64,000 nucleotides of DNA from Rubripirellula reticaptiva (GCF_007860175.1 NZ_SJPX01000002.1:1657991-1721990), one strand, 5' to 3'; positions 17,297 to 27,365 are shown, counted from the first letter of the stretch. A program made the numbers and translations. Notes: a model not told the origin generated them from the letters alone.

Positions 17297-19645
17297 TCAC
17301 TTAATTGAGATGGATACCTTGCCGATGCTACCGGTGAACTTGCTGGTCGCTCGGTCGTATTCGTCCGACACGGTGGTCTCCATATCAATGCCGACGCCGG
17401 CCGTCTCGTCTGCAGAAAAGACAGCGAACTCTGTCTTGGGAATCTTTGTGGCGCCAACCGACGCATCATTCACATACAGCGTCGCTGTTCCGCCGGCACC
17501 GGGCTTCTCGCCACCGTCATAGGCGAAGTCCATCTTCACAGTCGACTTACCGCTGGGTAGCTTAGACTTGCCAACGGCCACGCTGCGTGTGATACCAAGG
17601 TAATTGTAGGTATACATCGGAACGCCGTCTTTCACGTGCAGTGCCCACCCACCGAAACGTCCACCTTGCGCGATAATGACACCGTTGGCCGGTTGGTCTC
17701 CGCTGTCGACCTCCGCGACGATCTCAAATGACGTGTTTTTCACATTGATGAAATCGTTCTCAAGCAGTCCATCCATCCCTTCGTAAAGTGTGAGGTTCTT
17801 ACGACCGAACATCAGGTCGGGGCGACCAGCCAGTTTGGGGTTGAACAGTTCTTGTCGACGATCATCCAAGGGCAACACTTTGTACTTGAGCGCTTCGCCC
17901 AAGAACGCTTGTTGCAACTTGGCCAGCATCTCTGGGTGCTGCTTCGAAAGATCCGTCGACATGCTGAAGTCGTCGGCAACGTGATACAGTTCCCACGTAT
18001 CTTCCGGGAACCGAGTTTCGGGATTGGCCCACGGCTTGACGTGAACCGTGCCAGCGAACCAGCCGTCGAAGTAGATACCGCGGTTTCCGAACATCTCAAA
18101 GTACTGGGTCGTATGCTGACTTGGCGCATTTGGAAACTCCCACGTGTAGGCCATGCTGGTGCCTTCGATCGGCCGCTGTGGGACGCCGTTAACAATGCGG
18201 GGTTCTGGCAGCCCGACCGCTTCGAGGATCGTGGGAGCGACGTCAATCACGTGGTGCCACTGCGATCGGATCTCACCCTTTGCTTTGATGCGATTTGGCC
18301 AGTGGACGACCATCGCATTACGCGTGCCGCCATAGTTGGATGCCACCTGTTTCGTCCACGTGAATGGTGAATCAAAGGCGACGGCCCAACCGGCAGACAT
18401 ATGAGGATAAGTGGAAGGATCGCCCCAGCTGTCGTAGTATTGCATCATGAAGTCGATGTCCGAGCCCTGCGGTTCGGCGTTGAAATATGTCATCTCGTTG
18501 TAGAGACCACTCATCCCGCCTTCGGCGCTCGTCCCGTTGTCGCCAGCGATGTAGAAGATGAGCGTGTTATCGAGTTCGCCCATGTCGTCGATCGCCTGAA
18601 TGACGCGACCCGTTTCGTGATCCGTCATGTCCAGAAAGGCCGCAAAGACTTCGGCCTGACGTGCGAAGAGTTTTTGCTCTTTGTCTGAAAGGTCGGCCCA
18701 ATCCTTGATATCGTTTGGCTTCTTTGCGAGCTTCGTGTCTTTGGGAATGACGCCCAGAGCTTTCTGCTGCTCAAAAATTCGTTCGCGGATGACGTCCCAG
18801 CCCTCGTCGAAATTGCCCTTTTGTTTTTCGATGTACGATTTCGGTACGTGATGTGGCGCATGCACGGCGCCGGGAGCAAAGTAAACGAAGAATGGCTTTT
18901 CGGGCGTGAGAGCCTGCTGAAATCGCATCCACTCGATGGACTTCGTGGCCATGTCGTTCATGAAGTGGTAATCGGGATCATCCGGAGTTTCGACCCGATT
19001 GAGATTGCGATAGACCGCAGGCGCCCACTGATTGGTTTCCCCGCCCATGAAGCCGTAGAACTCATCGAAGCCAACAAAGTTTGGCCAGCGTGTGAACGGT
19101 CCGGACGGACTAATTTCCCAAACGGCCGTTTCATGATGTTTTCCATACGCCGCCGTGCTGTAACCGTTCAGCCGCAAGGTCTCGGCAATGGTGGCGACGT
19201 CATTTGGCAGCATGCCAGTAGCACCGGGGAAAGCGGTTGCCACCTCGGTGATTTTGGCTTGATTGCAGGAGTGGTGATTGCGGCCCGTGATCAGGGCTTG
19301 CCGCGTCGGCGAGCAAAGTGCCGTGGTGTGAAATTGGTTGTAGAGCAAACCGTTTTTTGCGAGTTTGTCAAAATTTGGAGTGGGCAGGACGCTACCGGTC
19401 GCACCCGTTCCGCCAAAGCCGAGGTCGTCGAGCAAAATGACGACAACGTTCGGTGCATCCTTGGGTGCTTTCACTTCGAACACCGGCGGCGCTTTGGCGT
19501 CGCGTGCGTCAAGCGTCGTGATCGGTGGATACCACGGTCCCTTGAGAGGAAGTTCCGTGCGATCGACTTGGGCTTCTTGAGCACCCGCCGCACTTGCAAA
19601 GATGCAGGCCGCAACGATTGCAATTGCATTGAATCGTTTTAACAT
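17297..19645 (-). CDS. Large arylsulfatase (about 780 aa)
   Basis: This secreted type I sulfatase has 782 aa. A signal peptide (to about residue 22) is followed by PNVVVILLDDLGFGGTG, with metal-binding Asp residues. The formylglycine motif is CSPTRQALITGRNHH with Cys111. Metal-site and active-site segments FVYFAPGAVHAPHH and FYIAGDNGTSAEGG are visible. The length and the C-terminal lectin-like beta domain (about 600-782, including ANGVIIAQGGRFGGWALHVK) are typical of the large arylsulfatase subfamily. ATG 19645 has GGAG 6 bases upstream. Activity requires a formylglycine-generating enzyme that is not in this window. The natural substrate is unknown, probably a sulfated polysaccharide. It is the last of the four-sulfatase run, all on the minus strand. 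Confidence 0.95.
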   Translation of the reverse strand: MLKRFNAIAIVAACIFASAAGAQEAQVDRTELPLKGPWYPPITTLDARDAKAPPVFEVKAPKDAPNVVVILLDDLGFGGTGATGSVLPTPNFDKLAKNGLLYNQFHTTALCSPTRQALITGRNHHSCNQAKITEVATAFPGATGMLPNDVATIAETLRLNGYSTAAYGKHHETAVWEISPSGPFTRWPNFVGFDEFYGFMGGETNQWAPAVYRNLNRVETPDDPDYHFMNDMATKSIEWMRFQQALTPEKPFFVYFAPGAVHAPHHVPKSYIEKQKGNFDEGWDVIRERIFEQQKALGVIPKDTKLAKKPNDIKDWADLSDKEQKLFARQAEVFAAFLDMTDHETGRVIQAIDDMGELDNTLIFYIAGDNGTSAEGGMSGLYNEMTYFNAEPQGSDIDFMMQYYDSWGDPSTYPHMSAGWAVAFDSPFTWTKQVASNYGGTRNAMVVHWPNRIKAKGEIRSQWHHVIDVAPTILEAVGLPEPRIVNGVPQRPIEGTSMAYTWEFPNAPSQHTTQYFEMFGNRGIYFDGWFAGTVHVKPWANPETRFPEDTWELYHVADDFSMSTDLSKQHPEMLAKLQQAFLGEALKYKVLPLDDRRQELFNPKLAGRPDLMFGRKNLTLYEGMDGLLENDFINVKNTSFEIVAEVDSGDQPANGVIIAQGGRFGGWALHVKDGVPMYTYNYLGITRSVAVGKSKLPSGKSTVKMDFAYDGGEKPGAGGTATLYVNDASVGATKIPKTEFAVFSADETAGVGIDMETTVSDEYDRATSKFTGSIGKVSISIK

Positions 19646-20188
19646 AGTTTTCTCCGGTGGTTGAATCTTGTCTCATCGATGCGGCCTCCTGCCATCGTAA
19701 CTTCTTCGGTTGTAAAACTGAGGCGACGCACCCCAGCCATTTCACTCAACCAAATTCGGATTACCCGACCGCCAAGTCGTGCCGAACCACGGTTGCGTCT
19801 TCAACGGCAACCGCGTGACGACTAAACTTTCCTTCCGTACGGAAGGTAATTGTGAGTTTGAAATAAGTGCCGCACAAGCAATTCGTCGCAACGGAATTCA
19901 TATCGCAAAAGTCATGCGAATCAACGAACGTTTGAGACTCAGCTCGAATCGCTGTAAAGTTCATCGACGTCTGCTCCGGATAGGCCGTTCCGAACGCATT
20001 AGCGAAGAAAACTACAAACGCTCGACTATTCAGGTTGCACTCTTAAGTGCACTGAGGATCTGCGACGCTTCAGGATACCCGGGTGACGCCATCGCTAATA
20101 CAATCGGCGATAGAAGTATTCTGCTTTTAAGAAACGATTGGAGGGATCCACTCACTGACAGAACCCGTTCAATGAACGAACGTACAGG
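19646..20188. other. Intergenic region between two sulfatase genes
   Basis: The promoter of the 17297-19645 sulfatase should lie here. A 158-codon plus-strand frame (19779-20255) was considered but has no recognisable motif, and its end lies in a hairpin. A 16-bp palindrome is listed separately. Confidence 0.4.
19831..19846. promoter_or_regulatory. 16-bp perfect palindrome upstream of sulfatase
   Basis: CCTTCCGTACGGAAGG is a perfect 16-bp inverted repeat about 190 bases upstream of the start of the sulfatase at 17297-19645. It could be an operator for a dimeric regulator; no regulator is identified, so this is a candidate only. Confidence 0.35.
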
Positions 20189-20213
20189 AAAGTGTGGCCT
20201 AGCGCCACACTTT
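20189..20213 (-). terminator. Hairpin downstream of the 20304-21917 sulfatase
   Basis: A perfect 10-bp stem AAAGTGTGGC/GCCACACTTT encloses a 5-base loop. It lies about 90 bases after the sulfatase stop codon. The flanking A and T runs are short, so termination is plausible but not certain. Confidence 0.5.
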
Positions 20214-20303
20214 GAATCGCGAGACAAATTCGCACTGGTGCGACAGATGTGTTGACCGCCGCCTTTTTCTTTGCCTTCGATGCAATTGAATAGGACAAGT
20301 TGC

Positions 20304-21917
20304 CTAGAGGCCAATCTTCTTCGGCGGATACTTTTTGAATGTCGCACCGTGTGTCTTCAGCTTGCCTGTGACAGTGGCAAGCCAAGCGTTGCGTCGGTGT
20401 CCGACGGGCAACTGTTCCTTGGGGTCAAGGTACAAATTGAAAAACCAAGGAGCAACGCCAACGTTTTGAATAGTGGACATATCAATGTGCATGTGAGTGC
20501 TTTGTGGTAGCACGACCTTGATGTGCGCTTTGTATTCCCGCATGCGACAGGCCATCAACTCGGTGCCCCACCAGTAGTAAACTGCCTCGCGAGCCGACTT
20601 GCCTTCATCATGCAGGAGGAAAGACGTTTGATCGACGAAATCGTAATAACGATCGTCGGGCAACTTGTCAGCAGAAACGCCAGCCAGTTTCAACGCCGTG
20701 CCGAACAGGTCCATTAAGTCGAACAGTTCATCGCTTTCATGGCCGGGCTGGATCATGCCTTTCCAATACGCAATCCCTGGCACCCGGCAGCCGCCCTCAA
20801 ACGTCGTGCCCTTGGCTCCGCGAAACGGCGTGTAGCCCCCGTCGGGCCAAGCATCCATCTGCGGACCGTTGTCGGACGTAAAAAAGACAAGCGTGTTTTC
20901 CAAGACGCCTGCCTCGTCAAGTGCTTTGATGAGTTCGCCCGTGTGAAGATCGACTTCCGCGATCGCTTCTTTGTACGCGTACTTCGACGAACTCAAGAAC
21001 CCAAGATCAGGGTTTGGAAAGTTGTCGGCGTGAACCTTCATGAAGCAGTGCTCGATAAAAAACGGCTTGTCGCCTACAGCGAGTTCTTTGATCCGGCGAA
21101 TTGTGTAGTTCGCCAGCTCCTTATCGGCGCGTCCCATGTCCTCGGTCGATTGGATTTCGGCGAGCAGCTTCGTCTCCCCCTCCTTGAACCCGTGGGTCAA
21201 ATGGTTGGCCGGTGCGATTTCCTTAAACGCAGCCAACTTTTCGGAGTCGTGCACCAGGTCAGGGTACCGACGTCCATCGACGCCTTGGGAGAGCTCTTTT
21301 TGCGCCGGGTAGTAGCCGTAAAACTCGTCGAAGCCGACATCGTGCGGACGCATTCCCTCGGATTCCCCGATGTGCCACTTGCCAGTCAACAGAGTCGCGT
21401 AACCGGCATCACCAAGCAGCTTGGGCAAGCTGATTTCATCGGCCCAAGGGTTTTTCGTGACCTTATCACCGGCAAGAATCGGCCGGGTCAGTCCCGTACG
21501 AACGGGCAAACGACCTGTCAGGATCGCCGATCGTGTTGGCGTACAAGTGTGCTGGGAATAACACGACGTCAGCTTCAAACCATTGCGGGCCAGTTTGTCG
21601 ATGTTGGGTGTTGCCGCACCAATCGCGGCGCCGCCGCCATAGCAGCCCGGATCACCATAGCCCATGTCATCGACGATGATCCACAGGATGTTCGGCTTCT
21701 TGCCGGTCTTCTTTTCCAAGTTCACGAGCTTCTTCGCCACCGCCGCATCTTGTTCGGGTCGCGGGATCGCGGGCTCAAAGTTTCTAGCAGTCTGCACCGA
21801 GCGATCAAATGATTGACCGCAGGCACCGGCTATTGTAATTTGAAACATTGCGAACACGGTCATCAAAGCAAGCGTCGAGAGAATCGCTCTATACACTGCT
21901 TGGTTTTTTGAATTCAT
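20304..21917 (-). CDS. Arylsulfatase, CTPTR type
   Basis: This secreted sulfatase has 537 aa. A signal peptide or N-terminal anchor (to about residue 32) is followed by a linker, then PNILWIIVDDMGYGDPGCYG. The formylglycine motif CTPTRSAILTGRLPVRTGL has Cys125. GKWHIGESEGMRPHDVGFDEF and VFFTSDNGPQMDAWPDGG are the expected active-site segments, and FRGAKGTTFEGGCRVPGI follows. The start is ATG 21917; an adjacent GTG at 21920 is possible. The subfamily differs from its neighbours, so the cluster can probably attack several sulfated linkages. The substrate is not predictable from the sequence. Confidence 0.94.
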   Translation of the reverse strand: MNSKNQAVYRAILSTLALMTVFAMFQITIAGACGQSFDRSVQTARNFEPAIPRPEQDAAVAKKLVNLEKKTGKKPNILWIIVDDMGYGDPGCYGGGAAIGAATPNIDKLARNGLKLTSCYSQHTCTPTRSAILTGRLPVRTGLTRPILAGDKVTKNPWADEISLPKLLGDAGYATLLTGKWHIGESEGMRPHDVGFDEFYGYYPAQKELSQGVDGRRYPDLVHDSEKLAAFKEIAPANHLTHGFKEGETKLLAEIQSTEDMGRADKELANYTIRRIKELAVGDKPFFIEHCFMKVHADNFPNPDLGFLSSSKYAYKEAIAEVDLHTGELIKALDEAGVLENTLVFFTSDNGPQMDAWPDGGYTPFRGAKGTTFEGGCRVPGIAYWKGMIQPGHESDELFDLMDLFGTALKLAGVSADKLPDDRYYDFVDQTSFLLHDEGKSAREAVYYWWGTELMACRMREYKAHIKVVLPQSTHMHIDMSTIQNVGVAPWFFNLYLDPKEQLPVGHRRNAWLATVTGKLKTHGATFKKYPPKKIGL

Positions 21918-22079
21918 CACTGAAGCACTTGGTTAAGAGGAATCTGGAAGATCGGCACATAAAAACTCGGAAGTGTGCGAGCCAAAGATTGTAGTGGATT
22001 TGAGAGGAGAGAAAGAATTACATGGGCTTGCACTCTTGCTGAATCTCCGAGTTGGCTTTGATTGAAGGCGACATTCTGC

Positions 22080-22797
22080 CTACTTGCATAGAAGCGTTCC
22101 GTCGCACTTCCAGCGGTACGGCTTGGCGATTGTTTCGTTGTAGCATTTGATGAATCGCGGGATGCGATCTTGCAAGTCATCGAGCGAACAGAATGATCCG
22201 TCACGTGTCAGCTTCTTTTGCAACGTCCCAAACCAAATCTCGATTCGATTAAGCCACCTGCAATGCCTCGGTGTATAGACGAAACGTATCCGGTGATTCT
22301 TGTCGGTGAGAAACTCTCGCCGTGATTGCAGTGTCTTTAGAATTCCATGCCGACCTTTTACATCAAGGTTCGTTTCGATTTCACAGCGAGCGGCAAAATA
22401 GAGCACCAATGATTCGATGGCGCGTGTGTTCAAGTTATCGGCTACGAAACGCCAATGAGCAGCGGGATTGGTACTGACCAGTCCGTCGATGTTTTCGAGA
22501 AAATCTTTCTCGGTTCGAGTCTCCCGAATCAACGGCGAGAGGCTTTCACCGGTGGCGCCTTGAAAATCCCCAAACTTACCGAGCGTTCTATGGCGAATGT
22601 GTCAATATTCACGACGAGGAAGCAGATCAGCGGCAATTCGCTCACACGCATGGATGCCGGTCCGTTCATCAATCAAGACCGTATGGATCCCCTGCGTTTA
22701 AAAACGCTCGATAGTATTGCGGTAAGCCTCGCAGACTCCGAGGACCTGAGCATTCCATGTATCGGGATCATCAATGTTCAAAAACAGCCAGTACTTA
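22080..22797 (-). pseudogene. Decayed IS630-family transposase
   Basis: Minus-strand frames carry the C-terminal part of an IS630-type DDE transposase. KYWLFLNIDDPDTWNAQV and VCEAYRNTIERF come first, then after a stop HTVLIDERTGIHACERIA, then after a TGA HIRHRTLGKFGDFQGATGES. The final open stretch (22080-22532) has WRFVADNLNTRA, with the second Asp, and CRWLNRIEIWFGTLQKKL, with the catalytic Glu. At least two in-frame stops break it, and the N-terminal helix-turn-helix part is missing because an IS5 end begins at 22798. The element cannot be active by itself. Confidence 0.85.
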
Positions 22798-23362
22798 GAG
22801 CCTATCCGAAAACCCTTTGACCTTGATTGAAAGATGAGCCCTCCTGGAAAATGAGAGTTACCACACTTTCAATCACCAAAGAGGGCTCACCATGGACGGT
22901 CAGCAGAGTTTCGATCAATACCGGATGTCAAACGAACGATGGGAACGACTCAAACCATTGCTCCCTCAATATGAACGCAACGCCAAGGGCGGAAGGCCGA
23001 GAGCCAGTCTTCGATCGGTTGCCGATGCAATTTTCTACCGAATGCGGACCGGGTGTCAATGGAAAGCAATCCTGACCTCATTGGCACCAGGCAGCACCGC
23101 CCATGAATACTTCCAAGAGTGGGTGAGCTTTGGCGTGTTCGATGATTTGTGGCAGTCAGCTCTTGCGGAATACGACGATCGGTTTGGGCTGGATTGGACG
23201 TGGCAAAGCGTTGACGGTGCGATGACCAAGGCACTTCTGGGTGGCGAAGCAACGGGAAAAAACCCCACGGATCGAGGCAAACTGGGGACCAAGCGTTCGC
23301 TCCCAATCAAGACGAACTCACGATCCCAGCACTGGAGGCGAGAAGCCTTTACGAACAAATAA
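22798..23362 (+). mobile_element. 5' fragment of an IS5-family element (IS427/IS1031-like)
   Basis: The terminal sequence GAGCCTATCCGAAAACCC at 22798 matches the typical end of this IS5 subgroup. The transposase frame 22892-23362 reads MSNERWERLKPLLPQ, GGRPRASLRSVADAIFYRM, TGCQWKAI, and DGAMTKALLGGEATGKNPTD up to RGKLGTKRS. Intact members continue for roughly another 100 residues carrying the remaining catalytic acidic residues; here the match stops after GTKRS and no right terminal repeat was seen before the next gene. It has interrupted the older IS630 remnant, so the two are nested. The truncated transposase is not expected to work. Confidence 0.85.
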
Positions 23363-23372
23363 ATATGCTGGA

Positions 23373-25727
23373 TCACTTCAATTCGACTTGAAGAGTGCGG
23401 ATGGTGCCATCGAACTCAAACGGTCGGCGCTCGTCGTAGGCAGAGGAAACAGGTGAACCAAGATCGATGCCGACGTCGAACGATTCTGTTGCCGAAAAAG
23501 CAGCGGGAACCGTACGAGCTAAGCTCACCGACCCCATTTCCGTTCCGTCGACGGAGATCATGACAACGCCAGGCTCTCCAGGACCGTCGATTCTGGTCGA
23601 AATGTCGATCACATGATTACCAGCAGGCAATGGCTCCGCTGATTTGAACGAATAATTTTCGATGATCATCATGTTGTATTCATAAATAAGGTGTCCTGCG
23701 TCCATGAAAACGGTCAAACCACCACCACTGCCGCCAACAGCATAGAGGACTCCGCTGGCCTCGTCGCCGATTTCGATGTCAATCTTCACGTCAGTGCTTT
23801 GCCGACCGACGCCGGGGGCCGCAAACTCGGGCATGCGGCGAGTCGATTGGCCGAATGTCCAATTGGTGTACTTCGTCTTTACGCGATCTTCCGGATGCAA
23901 TCGCAGCCAGTTGCCAGCGCCGATTGGAAAGCCTTTGTTATCCTGGGCCAATTGCAAGAACTGCTTTTTTAGCTCGGCCAGTTTATCGGTATAGACGTTT
24001 GCCAAATCATTCGCTTGCGAAAAATCTTCGCTTAAATCGTAAAGCTCCCACTGGTCACTTCCAGAGTCCCAGTTTTCGATTCGCTTGACCGAGGCTGGTG
24101 TGTTCCAAGGAATAAACGGTCCGAACGCACACGCGAGCCATCCGTCTAGGTAGATCGCGCGGCTGCCATTGTTGTCAAAGAACTGTGTTTGCTTTTGCGG
24201 CTTCGCATCGCCGTCTGCAAACGTGTACGCGAGGCTGACGCCGTCTATCGGGATCTGATCGATCCCGTTGACCACGTCGGGATGCTTGATGTCGAGTAGT
24301 TCATAGATCGTCGGCGCGATGTCAACGACATGGTGGAACTGATTCCGCATTGTCGAGTCAGGTTTGATCTTCTTTGGCCACGAAACCACCATTGGGTTTC
24401 GTGTGCCGCCGAAGTACGCGCCCAGCAGTTTGGTCCCCTTGAACGGAGTGCCGCCTGCCCAGGCCCAACCGGCGTGATACATGTTGTCGGTCTTAGATGA
24501 CCCGAGTGCATCGATGCCGCCGATTTTTTCCAAAGCCGTGATTTGTTGGTCGATCGTGTTAGTGATGTTGTTCTGGGCAAGCAACTCGCTGATCGATCCT
24601 CGCTGCCCTTCGCTGCTGCTGCCATTGTCACCGAAGATGTAGAACACCAAAGTGTTTTCGCGCAGGCCGCGCTGTTCCAATGCCTCGATCACACGTCCGA
24701 CCTGAGTGTCGGTATGTTCCAGAAAGCCCGCAAACAACTCCATCAATCGAATTTGAAACTCTCGCTGGTTTTCAGGAATGTCTACCCATGCTTCCAGCGT
24801 TTCGTCACGCTCAGTGAGCTTGGTGCCCGGCGGGATAACCCCCATCTCCAATTGCCGAGCGTAGACACGCTTGCGGTATTCATCCCAACCGTCGTCGAAC
24901 TTGCCTTTGTACTTGTCAGCCCACTCGGGAAAGATGTGGTGCGGCCCGTGAACGCCGCCGGGTGCCCAGTACATCATGAACGGCTTGTCGGGCGCGAACG
25001 CTTGGTGGTTGTCAAGCCAGCCAATCGCTTGATCGGCCATGTCAACGGTCAAGTGGTATTTCGGATCACTTTCCGGCGGCTCGATCGCGTCATAGTTTCG
25101 TACCAGCCGCGGTTCCCACTGCGATGTCTCGCCACCAAGAAACCCGTAGAAGTGCTCGAACCCATAGCCGTTGGGCCAACGGTCCTTTGGCCCCATCGCT
25201 GTGATCTCCACGGCCGGTGTATTGTGCCATTTACCGAACGCGGAAGTGTGGTATCCGTATTGCTTGAGCACCTCAGCAATCGTCGCGGCTGTCTTGGGAA
25301 TGATGCCTGTGTAACCGTCAAACGCGACGGCACGCTCCGCAATTGTCCCGCTGCCGATTCGCGTGTGATTACGTCCGGTCAACAGCGAAGCTCGTGTCGG
25401 CGAGCAAATCGAACAAGTATGAAACGCGTTGTACCGAATCCCTTCTTTGGCAAGCTTTTCGAACGTCGGAGTCTTGACTTCACCTCCGAATGCTTCCGAG
25501 ACGCCGTAGCCGACGTCGTCAAGCATCACAATCAAGATGTTTGGTGCGTCGTCCGGCAATCGTTTTGGATCGTCCGGCCACTTCATCGTCGAATCCTGAA
25601 GCCGCGGCTTGGTGACACTATCCATCGGCGTCGGCGCGAACGGCAGCACCGAGCCTTCGTTGGGTGCTTGGGCTTGGCAGTTGCATGAAAACAGAATGAC
25701 GACTGCTGCAAGAAGCGGACGATTCAT
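23373..25727 (-). CDS. Large arylsulfatase (about 784 aa)
   Basis: This sulfatase has 784 aa and the same large architecture as the one at 17297-19645. The N-terminal hydrophobic segment ends LFSCNCQA, which could be a lipobox (LFSC) and would make it a lipoprotein. PNILIVMLDDVGYGVSEAFG and CSPTRASLLTGRNHTR, with Cys108, are the metal-site and formylglycine motifs. GKWHNTPAVE, MMYWAPGGVHGPHH and FYIFGDNGSSSEG follow. A C-terminal beta domain (about 600-784) includes ASGVLYAVGGSGGGLTVFMD. The start is ATG 25727; a TTG lies one codon before. IS debris lies directly after its 3' end. The substrate is unknown. Confidence 0.95.
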   Translation of the reverse strand: MNRPLLAAVVILFSCNCQAQAPNEGSVLPFAPTPMDSVTKPRLQDSTMKWPDDPKRLPDDAPNILIVMLDDVGYGVSEAFGGEVKTPTFEKLAKEGIRYNAFHTCSICSPTRASLLTGRNHTRIGSGTIAERAVAFDGYTGIIPKTAATIAEVLKQYGYHTSAFGKWHNTPAVEITAMGPKDRWPNGYGFEHFYGFLGGETSQWEPRLVRNYDAIEPPESDPKYHLTVDMADQAIGWLDNHQAFAPDKPFMMYWAPGGVHGPHHIFPEWADKYKGKFDDGWDEYRKRVYARQLEMGVIPPGTKLTERDETLEAWVDIPENQREFQIRLMELFAGFLEHTDTQVGRVIEALEQRGLRENTLVFYIFGDNGSSSEGQRGSISELLAQNNITNTIDQQITALEKIGGIDALGSSKTDNMYHAGWAWAGGTPFKGTKLLGAYFGGTRNPMVVSWPKKIKPDSTMRNQFHHVVDIAPTIYELLDIKHPDVVNGIDQIPIDGVSLAYTFADGDAKPQKQTQFFDNNGSRAIYLDGWLACAFGPFIPWNTPASVKRIENWDSGSDQWELYDLSEDFSQANDLANVYTDKLAELKKQFLQLAQDNKGFPIGAGNWLRLHPEDRVKTKYTNWTFGQSTRRMPEFAAPGVGRQSTDVKIDIEIGDEASGVLYAVGGSGGGLTVFMDAGHLIYEYNMMIIENYSFKSAEPLPAGNHVIDISTRIDGPGEPGVVMISVDGTEMGSVSLARTVPAAFSATESFDVGIDLGSPVSSAYDERRPFEFDGTIRTLQVELK

Positions 25728-25874
25728 CAAATGAAAACCTTTATGTACATAGCCGATTCTGGAGTTGCACGAATCATTCTTGTGCTTAACTTTTCAGTGC
25801 TCCCGCACGCACAGTCGGCTCTTCTTCTCGCAGCAATGCAAGACGAGCCAGCTTGAAAGTCGATCGTTACGCAG

Positions 25875-27365
25875 TTATTGCTTCGGAGTGAAGCTACCGC
25901 TTTCTTGTCGCACGGGAAAATCTTTGAACGTGTCCATGAAGTTAGCCACCAGGTTCTTGACCGGAACCATCACGTACATGTGGCGGACCAGCCAATCATC
26001 GTAGTAAGAGGAATCCTCGGGCGCAACCTCGAATGGATCGGCTCGCAGGTCGATGATCAACGGAGCCTTACGTTCTTCTTGCTTGAAGAACCAGGAACCG
26101 ATCCCGTCACGCGTCTGAGTCGAGAAATGAAACTTGAACGCTTTGTATCGAAGTGCGCCCAGATTGCCGTCATCGACAAACGCGAAATAGGTTTCGCGAG
26201 GACCAACTTCGACTTCCTCTTTCAAGTATGGCAAGAAGTTAAAGCCATCGACGTGAACCTTGTACTCTTTGTCACCAGCCGAGTGACCTTTGAGAAGCTT
26301 CTCTTTGATTTCGGGTTCACCTGCCGCGGCTAAGATCGTCGGCAAGCAATCTTCCAGCGAGATGATCTCGTTCGAAACACGGCCGCCTTTGATCGTGCCG
26401 GGCCAACGGATCGCAAACGGTACGCGAATGCCGCCTTCCCAAGTCGACGCCTTCTCGCCACGGAACGGGCTGGTGCCACCGTCGGGCCAAGAGAATTTTT
26501 CCGCACCGTTATCCGTTGTGTAGATCACGATCGTGTTTTCGGTGATGCCAAGCTCATCGAGCTTGCCAAGCAACTGGCCTACGTGGCCGTCGTGTTCGAC
26601 CATGCCGTCGGCGTACACGCCGCGTCCGGTCTTGCCCTTCGACTCTTCTTTCAAGTGAGTGAAGATGTGCATGCGGGTTGAATTGAACCAGCAAAAGAAC
26701 GGCTTGTCGGCTTTGTGTTGACGCTCGATGAAGTCCATCGATGCCGACAGAAACTCGGTGTCGATCGTTTCCATCCGCTTGCTATTGAGCGGCCCAGTGT
26801 CTTCGATCTTTCCGTCTGCCGTCGATTTCAGCACGCCGCGTGGACCGAACTTTTTGCGAAACTCAGGGTCTTTGGGATAGTCAGGATCTTCGGGCTCTTC
26901 TTCCGCATTGAGGTGATAAAGGTTACCGAAGAATTCATCAAAGCCATGATTGGTCGGCAAGTACTTATCGAGGTCACCGAGGTGATTCTTGCCAAACTGC
27001 CCTGTGGCATAACCCATCGGCTTGAGCAACTCGGCAATCGTCGGGTCCTCGCCTTGAAGACCGGTATCTTCACCAGGCATGCCGATCTTCAGCAGACCAG
27101 TTCGCTTGGGACATTGCCCCGTGATAAACGCCGCGCGGCCAGCAGTGCAGCTTTGTTGACCGTACGCATCGGTGAACATCACACCGCCGCGCGCGATCGA
27201 GTCGATGTTGGGCGTCTGGTATCCCATCATCCCATGATTGTAACAACTCGGGTTGAACCACCCGATGTCGTCTCCCATGATCACAAGAACATTTGGCTTC
27301 TCTGCCGCGATAGCAGTCGCAGCGAATAACCATAGACCAGCAGCACAGACGATTTTGCCGAACAT
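25875..27365 (-). CDS. Sulfatase, CxAxR type, paralogue of the one at 1-884
   Basis: This secreted sulfatase has 496 aa: signal peptide (to about residue 20), PNVLVIMGDDIGWFNPSCYN, formylglycine motif CTAGRAAFITGQ with Cys73, GQFGKNHLGDLDKYLPTNH, and TTDNGAEKFSWPDGG. The start is taken at ATG 27365, with AAGGG about 10 bases upstream; a TTG at 27374 is the alternative. The 5' half is strikingly similar to the partial sulfatase at the left window edge, so one probably arose from the other by duplication. The C-terminus carries a region (YDDWLVRHMYVMVPVKNLVA) that I recall from this subfamily. It is the first gene of the sulfatase run. Confidence 0.95.
   Translation of the reverse strand: MFGKIVCAAGLWLFAATAIAAEKPNVLVIMGDDIGWFNPSCYNHGMMGYQTPNIDSIARGGVMFTDAYGQQSCTAGRAAFITGQCPKRTGLLKIGMPGEDTGLQGEDPTIAELLKPMGYATGQFGKNHLGDLDKYLPTNHGFDEFFGNLYHLNAEEEPEDPDYPKDPEFRKKFGPRGVLKSTADGKIEDTGPLNSKRMETIDTEFLSASMDFIERQHKADKPFFCWFNSTRMHIFTHLKEESKGKTGRGVYADGMVEHDGHVGQLLGKLDELGITENTIVIYTTDNGAEKFSWPDGGTSPFRGEKASTWEGGIRVPFAIRWPGTIKGGRVSNEIISLEDCLPTILAAAGEPEIKEKLLKGHSAGDKEYKVHVDGFNFLPYLKEEVEVGPRETYFAFVDDGNLGALRYKAFKFHFSTQTRDGIGSWFFKQEERKAPLIIDLRADPFEVAPEDSSYYDDWLVRHMYVMVPVKNLVANFMDTFKDFPVRQESGSFTPKQ

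Noticed and set aside
19779..20255. 158-codon plus-strand frame between sulfatases
   Set aside because: It has no motif, no signal peptide and no ribosome-binding site, and it runs through a hairpin that looks like a terminator.
20739..21812. 357-codon plus-strand open frame
   Set aside because: It is antisense to the sulfatase at 20304-21917 and has no recognisable motif.
24543..25688. 381-codon plus-strand open frame
   Set aside because: It is antisense to the arylsulfatase at 23373-25727; long antisense frames are common in GC-rich coding sequence with biased third positions.
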